Source of the DNA: Davidsoniella eucalypti
Taxonomy: Eukaryota; Ascomycota; Sordariomycetes; Microascales; Ceratocystidaceae
NCBI GenBank assembly: GCA_004009845.1
Contig: RMBW01000006.1
Span: forward strand, 372,001 to 436,000
Reading direction: 5' to 3'
Length of the DNA stretch: 64,000 bases
The position numbers and the translations under genes are program-made. Under the pieces are notes generated by a model that had not been told where the DNA came from, ran no database searches, and worked only from the letters and a program-made list of their open reading frames with translations. Positions 44,957 to 58,200 of the stretch are shown here, piece by piece; within the stretch, counting starts at the first letter, position 1, and every line of letters begins with the position of its first letter.

Positions 44957-47478
44957 TTAGAGGCAATTCAAGCTATGTAGCGTATCATTACCATGAAGTT
45001 GAAAATATGTTCAATGAAGTGAAATATATCACAACATCATTTTGTTGTTGATCAGTGTACCTTTATTTACCAAGTTCATCTAGATGGAGGGTTTAGTGAA
45101 GGAAATCTTATTTCTATATTTTTGTGGGCATGGTGCAAGGCTTCAATGAAAATAAAAAGCACTTACTCAAGTCTCTTGTCTATTGTCTAGTTGTAAATTG
45201 TAGATCAGTAAGGTAGAAGGGCTTATCATAGCTAACACCAATACCTATTGGCTTAAAAGGGGTTTAGGTACAAATGGTGGTCGAAGTACATGTAATTATT
45301 ATAGGAATTGTGGAAATAACGGAAAGAATAAGTGATCCTTTGTCACGTGCATATCTTCCGAGTTTGTTTCTTTTATTCTTGGAACACAAAGAGAACTAAC
45401 AATCTAGTGACAAATGGAGCCCTTGGTTGGATGGTGAAGCAGGGGCTATAGAAATATAGTACAGCAGTCGCTGCACATGGCTTTCTTCTTCTAATTGCTT
45501 ATTTATATCCTTCTAATCTTGTGACTTGCAAATTATGCTTTTCGCGAGACATCCTCTGTTCTACAATGTTTCCTTGGGAATTCGAGAGGACATCCAAGTT
45601 AGACTTATGAAAGTTAAGTAGATGTTTCTTGTAAGGTTGCCCCACTGCCTGTTGTGTGCCATTCTCATCTTGGCTGTTTTCAGCCAATAACATTTCGAAG
45701 ATTTCGACCAATGGAAAGTTGGCTCCACAAACAAACATCAAGTCCATTTCTCGGCGCTTTTTTGACAAATGGACGTGCTTTTTTATTTATTTATATTTAT
45801 TTACAAGTCATTTTTATCAAGGTGGAAATAGAACTTTAATAGTTATGTAGCACCTCGATATCCTAAGATACACAGCCCTGAACTAATACTAGTATACAAT
45901 AAGGACAGCCTACTTCTCAACAGTGACAGGCCACTGAGATATACCATTTGTTATGGTTTCGTTATATGTTTATATGTTATTCCTGCGCATGAGTCTACTT
46001 TGGAATAATTAATCTAATGTCGTTATGCTTTTTGGCTGTTTGTGGTCTTGATACGAGTTACAGACAAGGCATGGGGCGTAGTATATGAGACTAGAACGGT
46101 CTTGATAATATAGTTGTATGTAGAAACAGATGATAACAACAACACCGTCTCGAAAACTTGGTGTCAACGCAGTTTGTGGCGTGCATTCTGGCAATGCAGG
46201 GATCAGAAACCAGAAGAGAAACTAGAGCGAGAAAGCAAAAAGGAAGAAAAGCAAAAGGAAAACAAGCTATGATCCCACAATCCCTTCACCAATGACCACT
46301 TTACCTCTGGTTCTACTTTGAGGCTTCTACCTGGGGGGCTTGTGGGTTAAGCCTTGGATAAACGGCAAAAGGAACAACCTATCGAACATGAAAGTCGGCA
46401 CGGTGTAACTCAGAGACGGAATCGGAGCAACCCGAACGAACAGTCAAACAATATAAAGGTATAGCGCTTAGCGACCTACATACATCTGTGACTTGTAAAC
46501 CTTCTAAACCTTCTAAACGGTGGGTTTTACTACTTAGGGCTAAACGAGCCTTTTTGACGTTGCATGGGTTGAGACCAAAGGAAGAGGAGGAGATGTTCTA
46601 GGGGAGGAGTCTGGGGTTTCATTTCATGAGCTCATGGACAAGCTTGGACAGGGTTGTTTGTTTTTTCTAGAGTTTGAGAAAGCCTAAGTATGTTAATTTG
46701 GCCTATAGCCACCCAGGAATTTGTTTACAACTACAACTAGAGAGGTCCCCTAGGTCAAAGCTCTTTTCGCGTCTATGACCGCCAAGTGAAGAAGGAAGAT
46801 ACCGAGGTTGGCTGACTGTCTTTATCGATCACCTGCAAATTCTGGGTTATGACAGATTGGCTTAGATGATATGGATTCCTTCCAGAATATCAAGGAGTCA
46901 GTCCTTGCTATTGATACTGTTCCGATCGCTTCCAAATCGCATACTTCGAGTCAATATATCAAATAATTCGCCATCATTGCAAGCTTTCCAGCCAGCTGAT
47001 ACACAATCTCCGTGCGTTTCGTCTCATAGTTTTGACCAGGCTTAGCCAAGCAGCACATTTCTTCAGGCCTTCAGCACGCATCTGAACGCCCTAGAAATAA
47101 GATCTCTGAATGCCTCTAGACGCCGGATGTATAGTATACATGTATTGTAAACAAAGGCCCCATTCTTGCGGGCCAACCCTGCTTGCTTAGATAGATAAAT
47201 AAACAGGGTTAAATGCGCAAGTGCTTAACATAAAGAACGCTGTTTAGCGCTGTGGAGCTGAATCATGTTTGAATCGTGGAACTACTTTGAACATAGCCTT
47301 CCTGACCGGGCCACTTGGATTGCTTTATAAGACAAGGCCATAGCCCGGAAATGTCAACATGAACCCAAACAAACATCAACTATCTTTTTAAAAGCTAGAA
47401 GCACCATCTAAACGCCACTAGCCCGTATACGAGCGAAACCCCGTAACTAAACTTCTTTACTACATACTATCCAACAAC
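44957..47478. other. AT-rich gene-free region before the type III PKS
   Basis: About 2.5 kb. One 89-codon minus-strand frame (45499-45768) has normal amino-acid texture but no motif I recognise. The rest has only short frames. Composition shifts back towards that of normal genes by about 46.2 kb. A tandem AAACCTTCTAAACCTTCTAAAC lies at about 46497-46518. Confidence 0.5.
47326..47331 (+). promoter_or_regulatory. TATA-like element of the PKS gene
   Basis: TATAAG 148 bp upstream of the PKS start codon. Weak evidence: position and consensus only. Confidence 0.3.
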
Positions 47479-48909
47479 ATGGCTGAGCCCACAGCCGAGT
47501 CCTTTGGCGATCTCGGCCTGTCGGTCTTGGGCATCGCCTCTGAGTATCCGCCGCACAGTTTGGGGCCCGATGCACTGGCAACTATCGCAAAGCGCTTCTA
47601 TCCCGAGTCTCCAGCGTAAGTGTTGCCTTGTCCGAATGGGACCTTTCATTTTCTCGTACCTATACCCTAACAAGACCCTATATCCCTCTAATCGCGCTCA
47701 CGTGACAGAATGCAGAAGCTACTTGCGCTCAACCGATACACCGGTATCGACACGCGCTCGTCGATCGGGACGCCAGACCATCCGTTGGTCAACATGGAGC
47801 AGCCGCCGACCATCGGCCAGCTACATGAGGCCTTCATGGAGTTCGGCCTGCCACTTGCTGAAACAGCTTGCCGACGCGCTGCGGAACAGGCCGGCGTCAA
47901 CCTAGGCGAGATCACACACGTCGTAGCTACTACGTGCACCGATAGCGCCAATCCAGGCTTCGACCACTTCCTAGCTAAGAATTTGGGTTTGAGGCCGGCT
48001 GTGGAACGTGTGCTGCTCCATGGCGTTGGCTGTAGTGGCGGCTTGGCTGCGTTGCGTACTGCGGCGAATATAGCTCTGGGTCGGACGGCGCGCAACAAGC
48101 CTGCGCGCATTCTTTGTGTGGCGCTGGAGGTTAGTACTACGCTAGTACGTAGTGAGTTGCACAGCTTGCATGAGACGCAAGAGTTGCGCATTGCTCCAGT
48201 GTTGTTCTCAGATTGTGGCTCGGCATTGCTCTTAAGTAATGGTATCGGCCACACCGAGACTACAGCACCGGCCATCTATGATCTGTTGGGCTGGCAGTAT
48301 CAGCTGATTCCAGACACTGAAGACTACCTCGGATTCGACGCTGATGCGATGGGTAAGCACGTCACTTATCGGTGTCCTACTATAGAACTGCTAAGCTAAC
48401 ACCACACAGGCTGGAAGGTCATCTTGAAGCCTAATGTGCCCAAGGAAGCCGCCAATATCATGCCCGAAACATTCCAGAACCTGCTGGCCAGTGTCGAGAA
48501 TATGCCGCCGAGCAAGCAAGCACCACAAGACTTTGACTGGGCCATACATCCAGGCGGCTCCTCGATTCTTAGCGGAATCGAGCGTACCCTAACCTTGAAG
48601 CCAGAGATGATGCGCGCTAGCTACGATGTCTACATCAACCACGGTAACTCTAGCTCAAGCACCATCTTTAGCGTTTTGAATCGCATGTCCCATAAGGATA
48701 TGGACGCTCTAGCTCCCGGAGGCATGCCTAAGGAGTATGTGGTCGGCTGTGCCTTTGGACCCGGCATAGCCATCGAATCGTGCATGCTCAAGCGGCGCGG
48801 CGTTGCTAGTCATGTGCCTGGAGTTGATACGCCACCGGAGGAAAGCAGTGAGGCTACTGCTGCAGAGGATTTCATAGCTTTGGCAGTGAGTGAGATTGAG
48901 CTAGACTGA
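47479..48909 (+). CDS. Type III polyketide synthase (chalcone-synthase-like)
   Basis: Three exons: 47479-47615, 47709-48352 and 48410-48909. Introns are 93 bp (GTAAGT...GACAG) and 57 bp (GTAAGC...CACAG). The product is 426 residues, usual for fungal type III PKS. The catalytic triad is intact: C154 in GVGCSGGLAALR, H307 in WAIHPGGSSIL and N340 in YINHGNSSSSTIF. The C-terminal CoA-site loop is VVGCAFGPGIAIESCML. Fungal enzymes of this family condense acyl-CoA starters with malonyl-CoA to give alkylresorcinols, pyrones or resorcylic acids. Starter choice cannot be read here. There is no tailoring enzyme next to it: the nearest neighbours are a gene-free stretch and BUD22. Confidence 0.93.
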
Positions 48910-50374
48910 ACGATGGATGTGGCAAAATAGCTTCTATTGTACTTCTAAGTTTTTGACTTGAACTCTAATGTCGACTTCCTACATAAGTCGAAGTACAGGA
49001 TAGGTTGAGTCGCTTGCCTTCTGAAATCTTCTAAGTTTTGTCATGATGAGAGCTATCCTGGGATACAAGATATAGGAGTCATGCTAGCCTTGTAAGAACT
49101 ATTGCCATATGACTAGGTGGCACCATGAACCTAGATAGTGTTGTGTTCGCCTGTAGTGCTGTATGGCGACACAAGGAGCGTTGGAATGTCACCCGAAAAG
49201 ACTGGGGCGGGGATATAGTGTAGATCGATCACTAAAAGATGCCTAAATATAGATAGTACTTACGCTAGGGTGAAGTAAGTTGCAACTTTTTACTCGGATT
49301 ATATTGCAAACAACTTGTTCCCTGAACTCTAACGATCAATGCCTATCTATATTTATCGTGAAAACATGCCTAATATTACACTGCTGTGACACGTCCGCTA
49401 GACATTTGATAATAGTTGCCCTAGCGCCTAGATAGCTGATTGAAGTCATATATAGTTTGAGTGATGTCATGACGTTGAGCTTGTTTATGAGTCGTGACAG
49501 CTGCGGTTGGAATAACACTGCAATCAGTTACATAGAATTTGGAGGCATCGGTTGTGACGAGCAATGAGGCAATAGAAACTCCAATACTAGAGTCTTTGCA
49601 CAGAAAAGATAGTGGTGGTGCCTGAAGTGTGAGATGTCCTTGGAGAACAGTGTTAGTAAGTTAACGTACATATGGATGTAATTGTATGGTTGTAGTGGTT
49701 GTTGGTGATGGAGACGGGAAGATTTGCTGTTATGAGGGGTACATGTCCCGTCGTTTATAATCATCTGTAAGTTCTCCATTTCATTAGTGGAAGCTGTCAA
49801 GGTACTCTTCCGGTCACTAGCCATACATTACATTACATTATATAAAATTTACGTCAAAATGTTCAGAGAGTGGCCTCAGATGTAGGTTTAGTTAAAAAAG
49901 CAACGTTGGTGCAGCTTATATGAATAGAACTATATCTTCAAAGCAAAGGAACGGCTTGATATAAGCGAGATCAAGCTGGCATTCGAACCGACACAATCTC
50001 AATCTAGCTTAATTTGTAGACTGATATGAGCCAATGCTTTGTGATCACAGTGACAGGCACTGTACAGCAAGCGAGCCAACACGCATATTGCCATACAGTG
50101 CGGCGCAAAGCCCCACACCTTTTGCCTAATCTAGCTATTTTGGGGAAGCTTCCTTCCAGAAAAAAAGAAAGAAAAAAAAACCAAGGCATTTTGTGAAGCC
50201 CAAGAAGAAAACAGAAAAAAATAATACGGTTTCTCTGTTGACTTATCAGACTCTCAACCACAAATACAAACATCTCGGCCAATTTTACTGAGACTCAAAT
50301 CGCCGATAGTATTGGGCATCAAAGATATCGCCAAAATCCCGCATCAACAGAAGTTGCCCATTTACTATCTCAAT
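48910..50374. other. Intergenic region between PKS and BUD22
   Basis: About 1.46 kb, AT-rich. Open frames are at most 98 codons without motifs. A GGTTCGAA-like string on the minus strand near 49985 does not fold as a tRNA. Nothing else seen. Confidence 0.6.
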
Positions 50375-51951
50375 ATGGTCAAACGGAAGAGAGAAGCGCT
50401 TACTATCGACAAATCGCTAGCCAAGGCTCGCCATGAGCTTTTCAAGGCCATCAAGACCGCTAAAGGTTTCGAGCGCCAGCGTTTAGCAAAGCGTCTTCGC
50501 GATCCGACAGTTGGCGCCGATAAAAAACAACGCCTAGATCTCGAAGTTGCCGTCCTCAAGGTATGCAAGAGCCCTCCTCTTATTGAACCGTCATGACCTT
50601 GCCTAACTTGCACCTTTTCTTCGATCTACAGTCTCTTGATCTCGAACAAACCGCCATCGCCCATCTTTATTCTGTGTTGAACCGTATCCCTGCCATTGCC
50701 ACACATCCTGAGCTGCCCGAGTTCGTGCGTCGCGGCGTGCCACGGCCAGATATCAGCGAAGAGCAGAAAGCTGCCCTGCACACTGTCACCAGCAGCTTGT
50801 TTAGCAGACCAAACGTGCGTCAGGTCATCGACTCGATCATAGAGGAGGTCTGTATGGTGCTCGACGTTCAGCAGCCCGAGAAAAAACGGTCACGGAAGCG
50901 GAAAGGGGATACGGCGGCTGTTTCAATAGAGACGAATGAGAACAAGACCACGGAGACGAAGGAGGACAAGGAGGTAGCAGCGAGAACCGGTGAATCTGAG
51001 AAGCCGAAGAAGTTGACAGCTAAAGAACTGCGAGATGAGATGCGCAGAAAGCTTCTGGAAGGCATCAATATGGATGATATAAGTGGCGACGACGATGATG
51101 AGCCAGAAAATCTCGATGGAGAGTTCAATGGGTTTAGTGACAACGACGGTGATACTGAAGATAACAACAGTGCTGGTGATGACGACGATGCGGACTCAGA
51201 TGCTCAAGAAGCCGCCATATCTAAGCTGGACGGCTTACTTGGTGGTTCAGACAGTGAAGACGATTCAGATAGTGATGCTCAGAGCAACTCTGACTCTGAT
51301 AGTGCCTTGCGAAAAGGCCCAGCACGCATTCCCAAACCCAACAAGCATATAAGGACTATTAAAGTCCGCGGCGTATCCGTATCTGTCTCACCGGAAGCCT
51401 CTTCAGAAGAGGACGAACCGTCGTCATCCGAGGACGAAACCTTGCGTTCTAAAGCTAAATCTAGCAAGGCCAAGCAAGCATCTTCGCGCACTCCTACAGA
51501 TTCAACCTTCCTGCCTTCTCTTATGGGCGGTTACGTGTCAGGTTCTGAATCTGAAGCCTCTGATCTCGATATCGCGCCCTCACGCAAAAACCGTCTAGGT
51601 CAACGTCAACGCCAGGCTATCTGGGAGAAGAAGTTTGGAGAGAAAGCCAAGCACAAACAGGCTGAAGAACTCAACAAGAAGAAGAAAAAGAACGGAAAGG
51701 ACGATGCTACATGGGATGCCAAACGTGGTGCCGTCTTTGAGGGCGGCCGCACGCCTTGGAAAAAGGGTGTCACTGATCCGCTAACAGGTAGCGTCGAAAA
51801 GCCGGCCGAGAAGCCAAAGAAGGTGGCTAATGGAGGCGACGGTGTATTGCATCCTAGTTGGGAGGCACGGAAACAAGCGCAGCTCAAACAGAAGCAGAAG
51901 ATTAGCATTAATGCGGTACCGGCGGCGAAGAAGATTACCTTTGACGATTAG
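50375..51951 (+). CDS. BUD22: BUD22 family nucleolar protein
   Basis: Two exons: 50375-50560 (62 codons) and 50632-51951. The 71-bp intron has GTATGC...TACAG ends, phase 0. The product is 501 residues. The N-terminus MVKRKREALTIDKSLAKARH with a helical, basic segment is followed by a long acidic and Ser-rich middle (about 205-330). The C-terminal BUD22/SRFBP1 signature is SRKNRLGQRQRQAIWEKKFG, AKHKQ, and LHPSWEARKQAQ. Yeast BUD22 acts in 18S rRNA maturation and 40S assembly in the nucleolus; the same role is likely here. The acidic centre gives shadow frames on the opposite strand, which I discount. Confidence 0.93.
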
Positions 51952-52411
51952 AAAGGACGATAAACAAAACGGGAGAACAAAGAAGAGGGCATGGAATATC
52001 CCCCACACAATCATTTTACATAAATAGACATACTAGAGAGAATCTGCATATAATGGAACAACACATGATGCTAATCGTATACTAAAGATCATATGTCACG
52101 AGAACAGGCAAAATTTCTAGAGATTATGTATAAAGAAGCCAACGAAGGAACGCTATGTTAACAAATTCAATTCCTTGATATATGGTATAAACGGTAATGA
52201 TCCTGTGTAACTCGTAAGTAAGACGCGAACGCCGGAAATTCCTAGTTCAAATTTTTTCATGTGTCTTTGCGTGTATAGGTAAAGCGGGATATTTTTGGGG
52301 TTTCAAGAATGATGCTGTTTATTTCTTGCTTTTATTTGCAGGAAAAAGAAAAAGAAAGCCAGCAAAATAAACTTGGATATTGGCGCAAGAAATTCAGCTA
52401 GTACACACGCT
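51952..52411. other. Convergent 3' intergenic region
   Basis: About 460 bp between the stop codons of BUD22 and the carrier gene. AT-rich; nothing else seen. Confidence 0.6.
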
Positions 52412-53866
52412 TTACCGGGCACTGGGGCCGTAGTGGATTTCACGGAATAAGTCCATGACATTGGTAAACACGACCAGCAGAATACCACCACCAGGACCCA
52501 GACGCAGAACCTTGGGCAAGAAGCCCTTGTACAGAGCACCGAAGCCCTCTTCGCGGGCCACGGTGAAGATGGCGGGCCAGGCCCAGTTGTACTTGGCGGT
52601 CACGCCGGGAACCTTGATGGTGTTCTGGATACGGGACTTGACGACGTCCATAGGGGTGTTCAGCATGGTACCGACAGTTCCACCGACGGCACCGGAGGCC
52701 AGGTCGTTGCTGATCTGGGCACCCTTAGTCTCGGCCTTGGGCAGCATCTGGCGCACCTGGAAGATGCAGCCGAAGTAACCGGCGTTCCACACGATGTGGC
52801 GCCACAGGGTACTCTCGAGACCGTTGTACATGGCTAGGATACCTTCGTTCTTGACGGTTTTGCGGATGACATCCAACATGCCGTTGTACTTGCCGGCAGA
52901 GGCCTTGTCTTGTAGACGGATCTTGACTAGCTCGAAGGGCACGACGACGAAGGACTCGGTGGCACCGGCAGTGGCACCGGTCAAGATGGAGAGAGGCTGG
53001 GTCATGGTGGTGACGCCGAAGAGGTTGCGGTAGACCTTGCCCCATTCATCGTTGGCAGCGAACTTGGTAGCACGCTTGGGCGCCTCCATCAGAATGGGCG
53101 CCGTGATACCGCGGTACAGACGAGAAGCACTAGCAGACACAAAGAGAGAGAAGGGTTAGGTTAGGGCTTCACAAGTCACGATAGACGGGGTGGTAGTACA
53201 TACCCTTCATTGCGGACAATCTTCTTGGCACAGTCAAGCATGCCACTATAGGCCTCCTCACCAGTGGCGGTGGCAGTTTGAAGCTGGCTGAATAAGCAGG
53301 AATAGAGAAGAGATTAGTTTTGGCTGATGGTCGCAAAGGCAGAGGCAAAAGGGCGTAGAAGCATCTCCAGTATAGCCGTTGATATAGCAAAGATCGAGGA
53401 TAGACAAAACTCACATGCGAGTCTTGATGACATCAAGGGGGTACCTGAAGGGAGAGAGAGAATGTTAGCTTCTGATAGACACGTCGTACAGGGCAGCGCC
53501 GGATCATGTGTGTCGATCAACTTGGAGTCAGTCAATTAGAGACTAGGGCAGGCATGAAAGGCGCATTTCTTATATAGCGATAGAAAGGACAAGCGGAAAA
53601 GACTCACATCACCAAAATCTATAGCCGGCAGAGCGCACAGTTAGTTGGGCTATTATGTGGACTATGTTGATAGTAGTAGTAGCATCAAGCAAGCTCTAGC
53701 TTCGCGGCACAGGGCCTCCAACGAGAATCCAGTGCCAATATCGAGCTTGTCATAGTATGTCTGACCTATCGTCATCAGATGCGAAAAGACTCACCTCAGA
53801 GACGCCGGCAATGGCGCCGGCGCCGAACTGGTACACAAAGGGAAGAGGCTTGTCGCTGCTAGCCAT
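52412..53866 (-). CDS. Mitochondrial 2-oxodicarboxylate carrier (ODC type)
   Basis: Five exons on the minus strand: 53866-53795, 53618-53608 (only 11 nt), 53444-53415 (30 nt), 53287-53204 and 53129-52412. All introns have GTGAGT or GTATGT donors and CAG or TAG acceptors, and the joined frame is open for 304 residues, the normal carrier length. The three carrier repeats each have the PxD/ExxK/R motif: YPLDVIKTR, VPFELVKIR and TPMDVVKSR. KRATKFAANDEW and PGGGILLVVFT are typical of ODC1/ODC2, which exchange 2-oxoadipate and 2-oxoglutarate across the inner membrane in lysine metabolism. The microexon encodes part of the first helix (ILVM), so without it the first signature motif would be lost. 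Confidence 0.92.
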
Positions 53867-55271
53867 GGCGATGGATTTGGATGCGGCTTAAGAAGAGGCG
53901 GGATTCGAATATTCAGTCAAACGACAACTATAGCAATCTAAGATAAGATAGAAAGTCGAAGATTCGGTTGCTTGTTACTTGGGCCGACTAGGTAAATTGG
54001 AGACGGGCTGATGAAGAAAAAAACCGGCAATTAGGGAAAAAAAAAGTATCAAAAAACATTAGGCGGTGGGAAACAGATCCAAAGCCCACTGTTGTTTGGG
54101 CTGTTCAGTGCCTTGGCAGAATAGCGATGGCGCTGTAACGGTGCCATTACAAGGCTTCTACTAACCAGAGTAGCTTTTGGAAAGCTATTCTTCGCATTAT
54201 TTAAAAGCTAATTGGCCAATGAGAGGTTGCACACGAGCTCCTCTTTCTTCTCAGTTGGGTCTTAGTTAGCTTAATTGCCAAGGTCTTCGGCGATGTCGCA
54301 GTGTTAATTGAGTCTATAGTTGACCATATATCGGAACCCCATATCGGAAGATCGACCCCGTCAAATTTGTACCGCAAAATCGTACCATTTTGAAAAATCC
54401 ACCGGCTATAGCATTTGCTCATGGGACCAGACCAATTGATACTTATATTACAAATTCTAACTAAGCTGGATAGCTTCGTTATGCTAGAATCAACTAGTTA
54501 TATATCTAATACTCAATCACACTCACACATAGTCATACTCTATAGATAACCACTTTGGCTTCTATCTTGACTTAGCATCGACATCAGTGAACAGCGTCCA
54601 ACAGCATCATGCTTATTGAGATGATCACGGCCATTGTCACGATTGGTACATACGTTATAACACCCAAGAACAGAAGATACTACTATATACAACAATCATA
54701 AGATGTGCTTGAGTGTAATATACCTACACTATAATAATAGTTTATATTCAGCTCGAGATGTATTAAAAAGGCTAAGAAAACTTAAAGTAATGTGACGTTA
54801 GTTCTCTGATCAAGCCCCTCTATCTAAGCAGACCCTTATGGTAACCCTTACTTTTTGTCAACATCATCATTCTATTACTCATCCATTCCAAACCGTCACA
54901 CAACACATCGACCTCAATATTTTATCACACTCGGTGCTTTTGAAGCAACACTATTTAAATTGATTTTAACATCAATGCATAGGCCTCTTTATGTCTCTCT
55001 TCTTATGCCATAGCCTATCAAATTCTTGTACCGCACAGCACTACATCCACAAAACTGCTTTGTATCGACCAATCTGGCCATTTCGCGCTGATATCTTCCA
55101 TTTCCACTATCACCAGAGGTTTGTATACACCACGCAATAGACACCAAAACAACTCTTCCACTATTGAACATACGCACTAACTTTGCTATAAAATTATAGA
55201 ACTTCACACTTACCTTCATTGAAATCGCCTGTTTTCCCGGCTGTGGCAAAAAGTCTCCCTTGACTTGATTC
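53867..55271. other. Divergent promoter region
   Basis: About 1.4 kb between the carrier (leftwards) and the IBtK-like gene (rightwards). An inverted CCAAT pair (ATTGGCCAATGA) lies at about 54211-54222. No open frame is convincing. Confidence 0.6.
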
Positions 55272-58200
55272 ATGGTCCCCCACAACTCACCAATGAACGC
55301 TCAGCTATGGAGGCTCTACTCGTGCAATGATGTAGAAGGTTTCCAACGTCTATTAGTATCTAGCACTAATTACGCTACTGGAGACAATGGTTTCTATGCG
55401 CGGGCCCTTCGTGGCAGTTCTCAATCTGACTCAGTCGCCACTACGATACCCAAAACAAGACCGAAGAAGACTTCCATAAGCGTCGCAAAACTCAAGGCCG
55501 AGGTCAACAGCAAAGACTATGCTGGCTTCACCATTCTCTTGAGAGCAGCATCTTCAACCCACAAGTCTTCTGCCTTGTTTGTAGCTGCACTCCTGGACCA
55601 TCCGGCTGTTGACATATACGTCCAAGATCTGGAAAATGGCTGGAACTCTCTTCACAGGGCGCTCTATTTCGGGAATATCTCGATTGCGCGAATGCTTCTG
55701 GAAAAGGAAGCACACGACCTCTCTATTGATGCACCAGGTCCTGGAAACCGTATCCCTCGTCTCACGAAGGTAGAGGACCACGATGGTCATAGCCCCTTTG
55801 AGCTGTATCGCTTGACATTCGTGCCTATGAATAACTATAGGCTGTATTGGGAATTAGATGAAGACTCCCCTTTCGAACCTATACATACAGGCATAGACTT
55901 TTCCGAAGAGTACATATTCGAATGCGGCCTTTCTCCGTTTTTAGCGTATATACAATGTGTTAGTGAGTCTGAAACCAGAGACGTACAATTATACGTTTTT
56001 GGTAGTAATAAGAACCATTCACTCGGTGTTGGTGATGGTGATGACCGACATTGGCCCGAGCCGATCCAACTGGAAAGATCAAAGTCAACTCTTAGATCGC
56101 TCTATGCTCAACATCTAAAGCAATACAGCTTTGGCCCAGGCGACCATCCTTACGAAAAGAATCACCGTCCTCTAGTCAACTGCGATATCACAGATATTCC
56201 GCATTCTGTACACCTCAATCCAATGCAAATTCGCACCATCGTTCTTTCGAAATTTCACAGCCTTGTATTAACCGCGGAGGAATCCTCGAACCTCTATGTA
56301 TCTGGCGTAGGCCGAGGTGGAAGACTTGGATTAGGTGACGAGCATACTCGCTTTAGCTATGTCAATGTGCCAGGCTTCAAAGCTACATACATCTTTGATA
56401 TAGCGGCAGGTCAAGATCATACTGTGGCTCTCACAAAGGATTACACTGTCTGGACATGGGGTCTTAACACCCACGGTCAACTTGGCTATACGCTGCCAGT
56501 CCCACAGAGTCCGGACGAGCAGCCCATGAACCTGACGCCACGCCAGGTCTTGGGTGTGCTAAAGAGAGTAGAAGTCCTAGGTTTGGCAGCTTCAGCGTGT
56601 CATTCGGTTGCTTTTAGCAGAACACATCTATACTGCTGGGGCCGTAACAAAGGCCAACTTGGCCTTATAGGGGCTGAGTCTCGAGCTGTGGAAGTTCAAG
56701 CTGTACCTCGACAAGTCGGCACGTCACAAATACACAACGATATCAAGATGGTAGCTGCTACTGAGTTTGCGACTGTATGTCTACTACAGTCGCACCAAAT
56801 CATTGTGTTCGCCAATCATAGCTACAAGGTCATTCGGTTTCCGGCTACAGATCTACTCCCAGGCTACGTTGTCAAGAATCCAGGCCAATTGTATAGGTAC
56901 AAATCACCTAGCTCCAGCAACATCAAATTCATCGCAACTAGTGACAAGACTATTGCTGCATTATCCTATCATGGCGAAGTCTGGACCATGAATGTTGAAG
57001 TACCCCCTGACGAAGATCATACACCATCACTACCGAAATCTGCTTCCAACCCTAAATTGTCTGTTTCCAATCCTGTGAGAATCTGGCACTCTCGGAAATA
57101 TCACGACGAAGCGACATCTATCGCCGTAGGAGAAAATGGCAGTGTTATTCTTTGTTGTCTAAATGGTTCAGTCTGGCGTCAAATCAAGCGACACAAAGCC
57201 AAAGATATCAATCAGAAGTCAGACGTGGCTCGAGATGATTTCAAGTTTGATCGAGTGCCAAATCTTTCGGACGTCAGGTCCGTCAGAGCTTCATCATTCG
57301 GCACGTACGCTGCCCTCAGATACATGGATGATATGGCATTCAGCATCATGACACCTGAACTCCAGTTTATCTACGATCTCCACGACCTTTTTCCCCTATC
57401 TGGTATCTTTGACAGGTTTTTTTATTGGCGCAGAGGAATTCGGTATTATGAGCGCACGAAAGGATCCTACGACCCGAATCTTCAACGAAACCTCTATCTT
57501 GATCTCACGGATGCAATAAAGGCGACATCCTTTGACGACCTTGATTGCGATGTGGTGATAACTATTGAGGGAGAGCCCGACTTCAGAATACCTGCACATT
57601 CTTATATATTAGCAGTTCGTTCACAGCCTATGAAGGCTGCGATGGAGCTCGCTCGATCGGAACCTGGAGTACGGCGTAAACACGACAATTGTTGGAGTAT
57701 CATGATGAAAGAGACGGGAATCGAAGTTGTGTTCAAGAGCATGCACGTTATAAGTGTAATCATAGGCCTCCTCAGCATATACTCTGGTACGGCGTATACA
57801 TCTTCCAATCTCCTCGTAAGGAATTGTTGCTACCAAGATTCATTCAACAATATATTTGGGCCAGGGCGTCACACCAAATTGGCCTATATAGACAAGCTTC
57901 TCAAAGCAAAGACGTTATCAGACACATACTTTGACGATTCACCAGGTAAAAAATTGATATTACCTCAGTATGAGCACTTCTTTAGCGACACGGAGGCTTT
58001 CAATAAGCAGCTCTTGAATGGAAACATGGAAATCCAGCTTGACGGTGCTACTGTTAGACTGCACTCGGGGATTGTTACCAAACGGTGTCCCTTTTTCAAA
58101 GGTCTCATACACGGATACTCCAAGGGTGCAGGCTTGAAAGACCGCTACACCATCAAAAATGGCACGAAACACATCACAGTCGACTTGAAGCACATACAAC

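Noticed and set aside
45499..45768. 89-codon minus-strand frame next to the accessory island
   Set aside because: Amino-acid texture is normal but I recognise no family, and there is no clear start context or splice signal; it could be another relic, but this cannot be supported.
4942..48909. Idea of one biosynthetic cluster joining the P450 and the PKS
   Set aside because: They are 41 kb apart with housekeeping genes such as CK2 beta and BFR2 between them.
49975..50000. GGTTCGAA-like B-box string suggesting a tRNA
   Set aside because: The flanking sequence does not form T-arm or acceptor stems.
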